Shown here in pieces: positions 16,936 through 26,887 of a stretch of DNA of 64,000 nt. This stretch comes from CAZJFH01 sp964545205 (GTDB taxonomy: Bacteria > Pseudomonadota > Alphaproteobacteria > Rhodospirillales > Magnetospirillaceae): the NCBI GenBank assembly GCA_964545205.1, contig CAZJFH010000016.1, positions 18,273-82,272 of the forward strand. Direction: 5' to 3'. How positions within the stretch are numbered: position 1 is the first letter of the stretch; each line of letters opens with the position of its first letter. Under the pieces are notes generated by a model, which was given only the letters and a program-made list of their open reading frames with translations, ran no database searches and was not told the DNA's origin. A program made the translations under genes and the position numbers.

Positions 16936-18283
16936 CGGGACCGTGCTGGTGGTCGAGGACGATGAGCTGATCCGCGTCTCGATCGAGGATCGCCTCGCGA
17001 TGGAGGGCATCTCGGTCGTCACCGCCGAAAACTGCGCCGCCGCCCGGCGCATTCTGGCCGGCGGCAAGGTGGATCTGCTGGTGACCGACATCCGGCTGCC
17101 GGACGGGACCGGGCGCGACCTGTTCCGCGACATCGCCCACGGGCACCGGGGGATCCCGGTCATCCTGATGACGGCGTTCGGTTCCGTCCCGGACGCCGTC
17201 GCGCTGGTGAAGGCCGGGGCGCTGGATTACCTGGCGAAGCCTTTCGACATGGACGATTTCGTCGACCGGGTCAGGCGCGCGATGACCGAACTGCAGGACA
17301 GGGGCGGCCTGGTCGCGCCGAACGGGGCGTGCATCCGCCCCGGCGGCGGGGGCCTCGGCCGCAGCCGGGCGATGCAGGACATCGAACGGCTGGTGGCGCG
17401 CGTCGCGCGCCTGGACAGCTCGATCCTGGTGACCGGGCCGTCCGGCGTCGGCAAGGAGGTCGTCGCCGACCTGATCCACCGCAGCAGCCCCCGGGCCGCA
17501 CGGCCGCTGGTCAAGGTGAACTGCGCGGCGATTCCGGTATCGCTGGTGGAGAGCGAACTCTTCGGGCACGAGAAGGGCGCCTTCACCGGTGCGGCGCGCC
17601 GGCGTGTCGGCCGGTTCGAGCAGGCGCAGGGCGGCACGCTGTTCCTCGACGAGATCGCCGAGGTGCCTCTCGAGGTGCAGGTCAAGCTGCTGCGCGTGTT
17701 GCAGGGCAAGGTGATCGAGCGCGTCGGGTCGAACGAGAGCGTGCCGCTCGACGTGCGTGTCATCGCCGCGACCCATGCCGACCTGAAGGCGGCGATCGCG
17801 GCCGGCCGCTTCCGTGAGGACCTTTACTGGCGCCTCAACGTGATCCGCATCGACGTCCCGGCGCTGCAGGCGCGGCCGGAGGACGTGCTGTTCCTCGCGC
17901 GGCGCTTCGTGGCGGAGCACGCGAGCGCCATGAAGGTCCCGGTCTCGGGGCTCACGCCGGCCGCCGAGGCGATGCTGATGCGCCATGACTTTCCCGGCAA
18001 CGTGCGCGAACTCCGCAACCTGCTCGAACATGCGGTCGCCCTTTGCGAGGGCGCGCATGTGGACGCGCACGACCTGAACTTCGGCCTCGACCGCGAGGAC
18101 ACCGTCCAGATTCCGTCCCTGCGCGACGCGGTCGAGGAGGCGGAGCGCGAGACCATCCGCGCCACCCTGGAACTCTGCCGCGGCGCGATCTCACCGGCGG
18201 CCGAGAAGCTCGGCATCTCGAGAAAGTGCCTGTGGGAGAAGATGCGCCGCTACCGGATCGACCGTCCGGAAGTGCCGGCGTGA
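16922..18283 (+). CDS. NtrC-family sigma-54-dependent response regulator
   Basis: 453 residues. The receiver domain has its acidic patch and phospho-acceptor Asp in LLVTDIRLP and a Lys in YLAKPF. The AAA+ domain has Walker A GPSGVGKE, the sigma-54 contact loop GAFTGA, and Walker B LFLDEIAE. The C-terminus is a Fis-type helix-turn-helix (SPAAEKLGISRKCLWEKM). It should bind the GTTACCG repeats and open the sigma-54 promoter at 14236-14251 that drives the molybdoenzyme operon. Confidence 0.9.
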   Translation: MRPNDGTVLVVEDDELIRVSIEDRLAMEGISVVTAENCAAARRILAGGKVDLLVTDIRLPDGTGRDLFRDIAHGHRGIPVILMTAFGSVPDAVALVKAGALDYLAKPFDMDDFVDRVRRAMTELQDRGGLVAPNGACIRPGGGGLGRSRAMQDIERLVARVARLDSSILVTGPSGVGKEVVADLIHRSSPRAARPLVKVNCAAIPVSLVESELFGHEKGAFTGAARRRVGRFEQAQGGTLFLDEIAEVPLEVQVKLLRVLQGKVIERVGSNESVPLDVRVIAATHADLKAAIAAGRFREDLYWRLNVIRIDVPALQARPEDVLFLARRFVAEHASAMKVPVSGLTPAAEAMLMRHDFPGNVRELRNLLEHAVALCEGAHVDAHDLNFGLDREDTVQIPSLRDAVEEAERETIRATLELCRGAISPAAEKLGISRKCLWEKMRRYRIDRPEVPA

Positions 18284-18359
18284 CGGGGCGGCGGGCGTAA
18301 GCCGCCGCCGGTCCCGTCGACGCCGGACGGGGAGTTCCGGGCCGCGAACCGCCGGCGGG

Positions 18360-20153
18360 CTACGCCTGCCGGCCCTTCGGCTTGCCGCGCGGCTTCGCCT
18401 TGTCCGGGCGCTTGCCGGGGCGCGGCGCGGCGGCAGGCTTGTCCCGTCGCGGGCCGAACGACGCGGGTTCGGGCTGGCCGGGTCCGCCCGGCGCCGACTC
18501 GCCCAGCGGCTCGATGCGGCCTTCCGGCTTCTCGACCTGCCGCACGGCGGCGAGGAAGCGTTCGGCGGCCGCCTCCTGGATCTCGAACCGCGTCTCGCGT
18601 TCGGAGATGCGGATCGTGCCGATCTCCTGCTTGGTGATCTTGCCCTGGCGGCAGATCAGCGGGATCAGCCAGCGCGGATCGGCATTCTTGAGCCGCCCGA
18701 TGTTCAGGCGGAACCAGACGCTCGGCCCGGACAGACCGCTCTCCCGCTCGCCACGGCGCTCGCGCCGCTCGCGCGGCGCCTGGTCGCCACGCGGCTCGCG
18801 CGGCTCGCGCGGCTCGCGCGGTCCGCGGCCGGGTCCGCCCGGGCCGGGATCGAAGACCTCCTCGGCGGCCGGCAATTGCGAGCGGTACAGCCGCACCAGC
18901 GCGGCGGCGATCGCTTCGGGCGACCGCTCGGCCAGCAGGGCCCGGGCCATCGCGCGGTCGTCCTCGTCCACCTCGTCGCTCAGGATCGGATGCTGCAGCA
19001 GGCGGTCCTGGTCGAGCTTGCGGATGTCCTCCAGCGTCGGAACGCCGGTCCATTCGACGCGCAGGGCGGCCGATTCCAGCAGCCGCTCCGCGACGCGGCG
19101 GCGCGACAGTTGCACCAGCAGCACGCTGACGCCCTTGCGTCCGGCGCGCCCGGTGCGGCCGCTCCGATGCTGCAGGGTTTCCGCGTTGCGCGGCAGTTCG
19201 GCATGGATGACCAGGTCGAGCGTGGGCAGGTCGATGCCGCGGGCCGCCACGTCGGTCGCCACGCAGACCCGCGCGCGGCCGTCGCGCAGCGCCTGGAGGG
19301 CGTGGTTGCGCTCGTTCTGGCTGAGCTCGCCCGAGAGCGCGACGACGCCGAACCCCCGCTCCAGCAGGATCGCCTGCAGATGGCGGACCGCCTCGCGCGT
19401 GTTGCAGAACACCATCGTCGTCGGCGATTCGAAGAAGCGCAGCAGGTTGACGACCGCGTGCTCGACCTCGTTGGGCGCGATGCGCACCACCCGGTGCTCG
19501 ATGTCGACATGGCCCTGCGGTCCCGCCGACAGGGCGATGCGCCAGGCGTCGCGCTGGTAGCGCCTGGCCATGGCGACGATCTCCTTCGGCAGCGTGGCCG
19601 AGAACAGGAGCGTGCGCCGGTCCTGCGGGGTGGCCTCCAGGATGAACTCCAGGTCCTCGCGAAAGCCCATGTCGAGCATCTCGTCGGCCTCGTCGAGCAC
19701 CGCCACCCGCAGCCGGCCGGTCCGCAGCCCGCCGCGCTCGAGGTGATCGCGCAATCGGCCGGGAGTGCCGACGACGATATGGGCGCCCCGGCCGAGCTGG
19801 CGCTGCTCGGCGCGCGGGTCCATGCCGCCGACGCACGAGACCACCTGCCCGCCGGCGTGGCGATAGAGCCAGCTCAGCTCGGAATGCACCTGCAGCGCCA
19901 GCTCGCGCGTGGGCGCGACGACCAGGGCCAGCGGCTCGCCGGCCGGCTCCAGTTCCGGGGCGTCCCCGAGCAGCGTGGCGGCGATGGCCAGGCCGTAGGC
20001 CACGGTCTTGCCCGAGCCGGTCTGGGCCGAGACCAGCAGGTCGCGATCCCGCGCCCGCGGGTCGAGCACGGCCGACTGGACGGAGGTGAGGTCGGTGTAG
20101 GCGCGCTCGGTGAGCGCCCGCATGAGGGGATGGTCGGGAGAAAACAGGTCCAT
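18360..20153 (-). CDS. DEAD-box RNA helicase with DbpA-type C-terminal RNA-binding domain
   Basis: About 597 residues from the ATG at 20153 (MDLFSPDHPL). An upstream TTG would add 34 poor-quality residues and run into a terminator hairpin. Helicase motifs are in order: AQTGSGKT, PTRELALQ, GTPGRLRDH, DEAD, SAT and HRSGRTGRAG. A linker rich in Arg, Gly and Glu (GPREPREPREPRG) leads to a DbpA-like domain (PRWLIPLICRQGKITKQEIG), and the tail is basic. This is the DeaD/CsdA class that remodels structured RNA in ribosome assembly and the cold response. Unrelated to the redox operons around it. Confidence 0.88.
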   Translation of the reverse strand: MDLFSPDHPLMRALTERAYTDLTSVQSAVLDPRARDRDLLVSAQTGSGKTVAYGLAIAATLLGDAPELEPAGEPLALVVAPTRELALQVHSELSWLYRHAGGQVVSCVGGMDPRAEQRQLGRGAHIVVGTPGRLRDHLERGGLRTGRLRVAVLDEADEMLDMGFREDLEFILEATPQDRRTLLFSATLPKEIVAMARRYQRDAWRIALSAGPQGHVDIEHRVVRIAPNEVEHAVVNLLRFFESPTTMVFCNTREAVRHLQAILLERGFGVVALSGELSQNERNHALQALRDGRARVCVATDVAARGIDLPTLDLVIHAELPRNAETLQHRSGRTGRAGRKGVSVLLVQLSRRRVAERLLESAALRVEWTGVPTLEDIRKLDQDRLLQHPILSDEVDEDDRAMARALLAERSPEAIAAALVRLYRSQLPAAEEVFDPGPGGPGRGPREPREPREPRGDQAPRERRERRGERESGLSGPSVWFRLNIGRLKNADPRWLIPLICRQGKITKQEIGTIRISERETRFEIQEAAAERFLAAVRQVEKPEGRIEPLGESAPGGPGQPEPASFGPRRDKPAAAPRPGKRPDKAKPRGKPKGRQA

Positions 20154-20227
20154 ATGGTGCGATGCTTCTGGGTCAGGGGCTCGGCGACGGCCGGGCTGCC
20201 AATACACGCCCCGAGCGAGCGGAAAGC

Positions 20228-20252
20228 AAAAAGCCCGGTCGGTCGACCGGGC
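20228..20252 (-). terminator. Rho-independent terminator between the NtrC-type gene and the helicase
   Basis: On the minus strand GCCCGGTC pairs with GACCGGGC around a four-base loop and is followed by TTTTT. It would stop transcripts of the regulator gene ending at 20375 before they reach the helicase; a role as a helicase leader attenuator is also possible. Confidence 0.7.
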
Positions 20253-20374
20253 CAAGACATCGCTGCGTCTCGGGAACTTGGTGCCCGCCTACGAGGACTG
20301 GCCCCCGGGCGCGCGCAGCAACAGGTACATGAATCCGTCGCTCGGATCAAGGATGTTCCCGCGGGCCGGCGCCG

Positions 20375-21769
<1,395 letters not shown>

Positions 21770-21799
21770 TCTCGCTCCCCCCTTCGATCGGTGACGCCG

Positions 21800-23449
21800 A
21801 TGCACCACCATCCGCCCCCAGTCGCCGCCGCCGCGCCGCCGGCACGGGATTTCCCGCTGCGCCGGTCGCTGTGGATTCGCGTCGTCCTGGTTCTCGTCGG
21901 CTTGATCGGCCTGACGACCGCCGCTCTGTTCTTCGGAGTGGACCATTTCGTCAGCCTCCGTTTCAAGAGCGTTCATGAGGAAAGGCTGCAGCGGCTGGTG
22001 GCGCAGACGCGGCAGACGGTCGCGCGCGAACTGGCGCAGATGGGCGCCATCGCCGGCCTGCTGGTCAACGACATCGACCTGATCAACAGCACCTACTACC
22101 ACCTGCATCTCGAGGGCGGGCGCGAGCACCCGCAGGCCGCCGCGGAACGCATCCTGGCCGGCTTCGGGGTCGACTCGGTGACGCTGTGGGACGTGCGCGA
22201 CCGTCGCGTCGCGGCCGCCGGAGCGACCGCGCTGCCGCCGGTCTTCCCGGCCGCGCGCGCCGGCGACGGCGTGCGGGCGCGGGCGATGTGGATCGGCGAC
22301 CAGGCCTGGCTGGTGGCGGCCGCGACCCTGTACCACAAGGAGAACGTGCTGGCCCGGATCCAGCTTGCGCGGCCGCTGACGGCGCTTTTCGAGGCCGCGC
22401 TGACGCCCGACGGCGACGAGGCGGTTCGGCTCGCGGTCGGCGCCGCGCCGCCGGCGGGGGCGGTGCGCGTCGTCGTCGAGGCCGAGGGGCGGCCGGTGGC
22501 GCTCGACGTCGTCGCCCCGGACCCGGTGGCGGCGGCGCTGTCGGACGTCAAGCGCATCCTGGCCGCGGTGATGGCGGTGTTCGGGGTGGTCCTGGTCACC
22601 GGCATCGCGGTGTTCCTGCGCCGGCTGTTCCGGCCGGTGCTCGACGTCATCTCGGCGGCGCTCGCCGTCGGCCGCGGCGAGTTCGGCCGGAAGGTCTCGG
22701 GCGGCGGCAGCGAGGTGGCGGCGCTGGTCGACGCCTTCAACGAGATGTCGGACGGCCTGGCGCGCCTGCGCGAACTCGAGCGACAGGTCCATCACCAGGA
22801 ACAGCTCTCCGCGATCGGCCGGGTCGCGGCGCGGGTGGCGCACGATCTCAACAACCCGCTGACGGTGATCAGCAGCGTCGCCGAACTGACCGCCAAGCAG
22901 CCGACGCTGCCGCCGCCGGTGGCCGAGGACATGCGCCTGATCCTTCATCACTGCCAGCGCTCGATCGCCACGGTCGAGGCGCTGCTGGCCTACGGCCGCC
23001 CGATCCGGCCGCGCTGCCAGGACGTCGTGCTCGACGAGGTCTGCACCGACATCGCCAGCCGCTGGGCGAAGCGGTTCGCCGATGTCGAACTCGCGCTCGA
23101 GCTGGCGCCCGAACCGGTGCGCCTCTCCGCCGACCCCTACCGGATCGAAGAAATGCTCGACAACCTGCTCGACAACGCCCGCTCGGTCGGCCGCCGGATC
23201 ACGGTCGCGGTCGGCCGCGACGACGCCCGCGGCTTCGTGCGGGTCACCGACGACGGCCCCGGCTTCTCCGCAGAGGCCCGCGCCCATCTTTTCGAGCCGT
23301 TCTTCACCACCCGCACCGGCGGCACCGGGCTCGGCCTGGCGAGTTGCCTGGCGATCGCCCGCGCCCATGGCGGCGACGTGGCGGTGCACCCGGGGGCGCC
23401 GGGCGCGGTCACGGTGTGGCTGCCGCTGCCGCCGCGGCCTCAGGAATAG
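21800..23449 (+). CDS. Sensor histidine kinase of the sox region
   Basis: About 549 residues if the ATG at 21800 is used (a TTG at 21764 and a GTG at 21791 are also in frame). A membrane helix near residue 30 and another near 265 enclose a periplasmic sensor domain; a HAMP linker, H-box (RVAARVAHDLNNPLTV) and ATP-binding boxes (NLLDNARSV, DDGPGF, GGTGLGLA) follow. Its 3' end overlaps the convergent PstS-like gene by 10 bases. By position it forms a two-component system with the divergent NtrC-type regulator and may take its signal from the PstS-like protein. Confidence 0.85.
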   Translation: MHHHPPPVAAAAPPARDFPLRRSLWIRVVLVLVGLIGLTTAALFFGVDHFVSLRFKSVHEERLQRLVAQTRQTVARELAQMGAIAGLLVNDIDLINSTYYHLHLEGGREHPQAAAERILAGFGVDSVTLWDVRDRRVAAAGATALPPVFPAARAGDGVRARAMWIGDQAWLVAAATLYHKENVLARIQLARPLTALFEAALTPDGDEAVRLAVGAAPPAGAVRVVVEAEGRPVALDVVAPDPVAAALSDVKRILAAVMAVFGVVLVTGIAVFLRRLFRPVLDVISAALAVGRGEFGRKVSGGGSEVAALVDAFNEMSDGLARLRELERQVHHQEQLSAIGRVAARVAHDLNNPLTVISSVAELTAKQPTLPPPVAEDMRLILHHCQRSIATVEALLAYGRPIRPRCQDVVLDEVCTDIASRWAKRFADVELALELAPEPVRLSADPYRIEEMLDNLLDNARSVGRRITVAVGRDDARGFVRVTDDGPGFSAEARAHLFEPFFTTRTGGTGLGLASCLAIARAHGGDVAVHPGAPGAVTVWLPLPPRPQE

Positions 23450-24336
23450 CCGGCTTCGGCGGCGCTGACCGGGACCAGGCGCTCGGCGATCACGGCGCGG
23501 CCCTCGGGGCCGTAGATGAAGTCGAACAGCGGCCGCATCTCGGGTCGCCAGCGCCGGTAGACGATGCTCATCGGCGCCACCAGCGGATAGCGTCCGGCGG
23601 CGACCTCCTCGGGGATCGGCGCGACGCCGTCGACCGTCAGCAGCGCCAGCCGGCCGGCCTCGACGAACGGCTTGGCGAAGACCCAGCTCGCGACGCCGAG
23701 CCCCCTCGGGAATCGCGCGACCGTGTCGACCACCTGCTCGTCGGTGTCGACGAACAGCGCCCGCCGCGACCACGCCGGATCGCGGCCGAGCAGGACGCTG
23801 CGCACCGGCTCGGCATAACCGGCGCAGTGCTCGCGCACCACCAGGGCGATGGCGCCGGGCCGGGCGCCCAGCTCGTGCCAGTCGTCGATGGTGCCGGCGG
23901 CGACGCGCCGAAGCGCCTCCAGCGCGACGCCGTCGCAGCCCGCGTCGGGATGGGCGACGACCACCTTGACGTCGCGGGCGACGATCAGGGACTTCATCCC
24001 GGCGAAGCGCGGTCCCTCCGGCGGGCAGCACATCCCGCCGAGGTCCGAGTTGCCGCTTCGCACCCCGAGCACGGCATTGTCGCAGCCGCCGCCGTGGACG
24101 AGGAAGCGGCCGCCGCGATAGCGCATCGCGATCTCGCGCAGGGCGCCGTAGGTCAGGATGTGCGTGCCTTCGTACACCAGCCCGTCGCGCTCGCCCTCGG
24201 CGGCGCTCGCCGGCACCAGGGGAGCGCCGGCGCGGCAGATGGCGTCGCCCGCGAACGGCAGCGCCGCCGCCGAGCGGTCCAGGGTGACGGCCGCCGCCGC
24301 CGCGCCGAAGGCGCCGAGAAAGAAACGCCTGTCCAT
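23440..24336 (-). CDS. PstS-like periplasmic substrate-binding protein
   Basis: About 298 residues from the ATG at 24336. A Tat-like signal (MDRRFFLGAFG) precedes a PBP-type domain with THILTYGALREIA, the segment GVRSGNSDLGGMCCPPE, and FIYGPEGRAVIAERL at the end, similar to phosphate-binding (PstS-like) proteins. There is no permease. It lies between a kinase gene and the sox operon, so it probably works as a ligand presenter for the kinase. A sulfur oxyanion such as thiosulfate is an attractive ligand but is only inferred. The vicinal Cys pair (MCCPP) is unusual for this family. Confidence 0.7.
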   Translation of the reverse strand: MDRRFFLGAFGAAAAAVTLDRSAAALPFAGDAICRAGAPLVPASAAEGERDGLVYEGTHILTYGALREIAMRYRGGRFLVHGGGCDNAVLGVRSGNSDLGGMCCPPEGPRFAGMKSLIVARDVKVVVAHPDAGCDGVALEALRRVAAGTIDDWHELGARPGAIALVVREHCAGYAEPVRSVLLGRDPAWSRRALFVDTDEQVVDTVARFPRGLGVASWVFAKPFVEAGRLALLTVDGVAPIPEEVAAGRYPLVAPMSIVYRRWRPEMRPLFDFIYGPEGRAVIAERLVPVSAAEAGYS

Positions 24337-24398
24337 CCGCCGATTGAGCGGCCGCGGCGCCGCCGGCGTCAAGCGGCTTGTGGTCGCGCGCCGCCGAC

Positions 24399-24475
24399 TG
24401 GGTCGAAACGACCCAATCCCCTTGCCGGCGAAGGGTCATTCCGGCCCAGGCAAACCTGCGACAGATCGTCGCAGG
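24399..24475. promoter_or_regulatory. Two inverted repeats upstream of soxX, candidate regulator sites
   Basis: TGGGTCGAAACGACCCA (24399-24415) is a perfect 7-bp inverted repeat with an AAA spacer. CCTGCGAC at 24455-24462 pairs with GTCGCAGG at 24468-24475 around five bases. Both lie 25-105 bases upstream of the sigma-54 promoter of the sox operon, where an NtrC-type activator or another sox regulator would bind. Confidence 0.6.
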
Positions 24476-24500
24476 CCCGGTTTTCCGCCCCCCTGCCTTC

Positions 24501-24516
24501 TGGCACGCCGGTTGCG
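24501..24516 (+). promoter_or_regulatory. Sigma-54 (-24/-12) promoter of the sox operon
   Basis: The sequence TGGCACGCCGGTTGCG matches TGGCACG-N4-TTGC exactly. It stands about 50 bases before the soxX ATG and is followed by a well-placed ribosome site (GGAGGAG). A sigma-54 promoter for sox is unusual; known sox operons are mostly controlled by the ArsR-type SoxR repressor. Confidence 0.82.
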
Positions 24517-24565
24517 AGGCTTGCGGCAAGCGACCCGCCAAGGGTCCGCACAGGGAGGAGTTCAC

Positions 24566-25006
24566 ATGCGACGAACAATTCCGGCCGTCATCGCGACGGC
24601 CGTCGCGGCGGCCCTCGCCGTTTCGCTCCCCGCGGGCGCGACGCCGAAGGGCGCCGAGATCCCCGACGGGATGGCTTCGCTGACCGGCAAGCCCGGCGAC
24701 CCCGTCAACGGCCGCAAGCTGGTGGTCAAGCCGGGCGGATGCCTGTCCTGCCACGCGATGCCGATCCCCGAGGAGGCCGATCACGGCCATATCGGCCCCG
24801 AACTCGACGAGGTCGCCGGGCGGCTCGGCGAGGACGAGATCCGGCTCAGGATCGTCGATCCCAAACTGGTCAATCCCGACACCATCATGCCGGCCTTCCA
24901 TCGAAAGGACGGCCTGCACCGCGTCGCCGCCAAGTGGCAGGACAAGACCATCCTGACCGCCCAGGAGGTCGAGGACGTGGTCGCCTATCTGATGACCCTC
25001 AAGTGA
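24566..25006 (+). CDS. soxX: SoxX, monohaem subunit of the SoxAX cytochrome
   Basis: 146 residues with a signal peptide ending near PAGA. One haem motif (CLSCHAMP) and a later Met in TIMPAF as axial ligand, the SoxX pattern. With SoxA it attaches thiosulfate sulfur to the carrier SoxY and takes two electrons. The ATG at 24566 has GGAGGAG five bases upstream. First gene of soxXYZAB, 21 bases before soxY. Confidence 0.92.
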   Translation: MRRTIPAVIATAVAAALAVSLPAGATPKGAEIPDGMASLTGKPGDPVNGRKLVVKPGGCLSCHAMPIPEEADHGHIGPELDEVAGRLGEDEIRLRIVDPKLVNPDTIMPAFHRKDGLHRVAAKWQDKTILTAQEVEDVVAYLMTLK

Positions 25007-25026
25007 TCGAGCCCGAGGAGACGACT

Positions 25027-25494
25027 ATGCCCAGCAACCCGCACCCTTCCGTCTCGCGCCGCCGCTTCCTGCTCGGCACCGGCGGCGTCATGCTGGCCGT
25101 CGCCGGCGTCGCCCGCGCCGCGACCGCGGCCGAGACCGACGCCGCCGCGGCCATCCAGAAGCTGATCGGCGGCGCCACGCCGCAGGCCGGCCGGGTTTCC
25201 ATCCAACTGCCGCAGATCGCCGAGAACGGCAACACGGTGCCGTTCACCGTCACCGTCGACAGCCCGATGACCGCCGATGACCACGTCAAGGCGATCCACA
25301 TCCTCGCCGACGGCAATCCCTCGCCGGGGGTCGCCAGCTACTATTTCGGCCCCGCCGCCGGCCGGGCCGAGGTCGCCAGCCGCATGCGCCTGGCCAAGAC
25401 CCAGAACATCCGCGCCCTGGCCGTGATGAACAACGGCTCGGTGTTTTCGGCGCAGCAGGAGATCAAGGTCACCATCGGCGGCTGCGGCGGCTGA
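25027..25494 (+). CDS. soxY: SoxY, sulfur-carrier subunit
   Basis: 155 residues. The Tat signal (SRRRFLLGTGG) and the C-terminal swinging arm GGCGG, whose cysteine holds the sulfur intermediate as a thiosulfonate or persulfide, are both intact. The Sox cycle passes substrate between enzymes on this arm in the periplasm. It is co-exported with SoxZ, whose gene follows at 23 bases. Confidence 0.95.
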   Translation: MPSNPHPSVSRRRFLLGTGGVMLAVAGVARAATAAETDAAAAIQKLIGGATPQAGRVSIQLPQIAENGNTVPFTVTVDSPMTADDHVKAIHILADGNPSPGVASYYFGPAAGRAEVASRMRLAKTQNIRALAVMNNGSVFSAQQEIKVTIGGCGG

Positions 25495-25517
25495 TCGGAT
25501 CGCAAGGAGACACGGAC

Positions 25518-25844
25518 ATGGCAGCTCCCAGCATCAAGGTCAAAGTGCCCGCGCGGGCCAAGAAGGGCGACCTCGTCGAAATCAAGACGGTGATCGGCCA
25601 CAACATGGAATCGGGCCAGCGCAAGGACAAGCAGGGCAACAAGATCCCGCGCAAGATCATCAACACCTTCGTCTGCACCTACAACGGCGCCGAAGTGCTG
25701 CGCTCCGAGTGGCAGCCGGCGATCTCGGCCAATCCCTACCTGTCGTTCTTCGTCAAGGCGACCGAGAGCGGCACGATCGAGATGACGTGGACCGACGACG
25801 ACGGCAAAGCCTACAGCCATCGCGCCGAGATCAAGGTCGCCTGA
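25518..25844 (+). CDS. soxZ: SoxZ, partner of SoxY
   Basis: 108 residues, no signal peptide, as usual for SoxZ, which leaves the cell bound to SoxY through the SoxY Tat signal. Immunoglobulin-like strands (IKVKVPARAKKGDLVEIKT, ETFVC-like core, DDDGKAYSHRAEI) match the family. A GGAGA ribosome site precedes the ATG. It completes the carrier pair. Confidence 0.95.
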   Translation: MAAPSIKVKVPARAKKGDLVEIKTVIGHNMESGQRKDKQGNKIPRKIINTFVCTYNGAEVLRSEWQPAISANPYLSFFVKATESGTIEMTWTDDDGKAYSHRAEIKVA

Positions 25845-25906
25845 GCGCGCCCGGGCCCAGACCGGCGCCAGAACCGGCGGGCCCGAACACCACCAGGGAG
25901 GAGTTC

Positions 25907-26737
25907 ATGCACCACCGAGCCATCGCCGCCGCCGTCGCGGCCGCCATGCTGGGCGGCCTCGCCGCACCCGCGGCCGCCGACCACAAGACGCCGCCCTTCG
26001 ATCCCAGGGATCCGGCCTACGCGCCGTTCGTCTCCGGCGAGAAGCGCTCCGGCTACACCTACGCCGAGCCCGAGACCCGGGCCATGCAGGAAGACGATTT
26101 CCAGAACCCGGCCTTCCTGTGGATGGAGCAAGCGCAGTCGGCGTGGACCGTCGCCGAGGGCGAGGCCGGCAAGTCCTGCGCCGCGTGCCACGGCAAGGCC
26201 GAGGAATCGATGAAGGGCGTCGGCGCCGGCTATCCCAGGTTCGACGCCAAGGCCGGCAAGGTCGTCAATGTCGAGCAGCGCATCAACATGTGCCGCACCG
26301 AACAGATGAAGGCGCCGGCCTGGAAGTACGAATCGGCCGAACTTCTGGGCATGACGACCTTCGTCAAGTACCAGTCGCGCGGCACGCCGATCAAGGTGTC
26401 GATCGACGGCCCTGCGGCGCCGTTCTTCGAGAAGGGCAAGGCGTTCTACTATGAACGCCGCGGGCTCAACGACCTCGCCTGCAAGCACTGCCACGAGGAC
26501 AATCCCGGCAACCATATCCGCACCGAGCTGCTGAGCCAGGGCATGTCGAACGGCTTCCCGACCTATCGCCTGAAGTGGCAGAAACTGGGCTCGCTGCACA
26601 AGCGCCTGGCCGGCTGCAACGAGGAAATCCGGGCGCAGCCCTACCCGCTCGGCTCCGACGAGTACACCAATCTCGAGCTCTACCTGGCCTGGCGCGCCGA
26701 AGGCCTGCGGGTCGAGACGCCCTCGGTCCGGAAGTAG
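25907..26737 (+). CDS. soxA: SoxA, dihaem subunit of the SoxAX cytochrome
   Basis: 276 residues with a signal peptide ending in PAAAA. Two haem motifs, CAACH and CKHCH, mark the dihaem type. The catalytic cysteine that becomes the persulfide ligand is in LAGCNEEIRAQPY. SoxAX joins thiosulfate to the SoxY cysteine. GGGAGGAG stands 4-5 bases before the ATG at 25907. A repeat element follows the stop. Confidence 0.93.
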   Translation: MHHRAIAAAVAAAMLGGLAAPAAADHKTPPFDPRDPAYAPFVSGEKRSGYTYAEPETRAMQEDDFQNPAFLWMEQAQSAWTVAEGEAGKSCAACHGKAEESMKGVGAGYPRFDAKAGKVVNVEQRINMCRTEQMKAPAWKYESAELLGMTTFVKYQSRGTPIKVSIDGPAAPFFEKGKAFYYERRGLNDLACKHCHEDNPGNHIRTELLSQGMSNGFPTYRLKWQKLGSLHKRLAGCNEEIRAQPYPLGSDEYTNLELYLAWRAEGLRVETPSVRK

Positions 26738-26739
26738 CC

Positions 26740-26865
26740 CCCTTTCCCTCTCCCGCCCGCGGGAGAGGGAGGGGCCCGCGAAGCGGGAGGGTGAGGGTGG
26801 CGCCGCGACGCCGGTCGCGCGGCCCTCACCCCGGCCCTCTCCCGCGCGCGGGAGAGGGAGCAACA
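26740..26865. repeat. REP/BIME-like palindromic intergenic repeat between soxA and soxB
   Basis: Two 24-base palindromes with arms CCCTCTCCCG/CGGGAGAGGG (26746-26769 and 26835-26858) flank an inner pair GGGTGAGGG (26789-26797) and CCCTCACCC (26823-26831). This tripartite layout is that of common proteobacterial REP-type elements. It may form a strong RNA hairpin and dampen soxB expression relative to soxA. Confidence 0.75.
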
Positions 26866-26887
26866 CAGCGACATCGGAGTCAGACGC

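Noticed and set aside
20153..20255. TTG start giving the helicase 34 extra residues
   Set aside because: The extra residues show no family similarity and the codons overlap a terminator-like hairpin; the ATG at 20153 gives a normal start.
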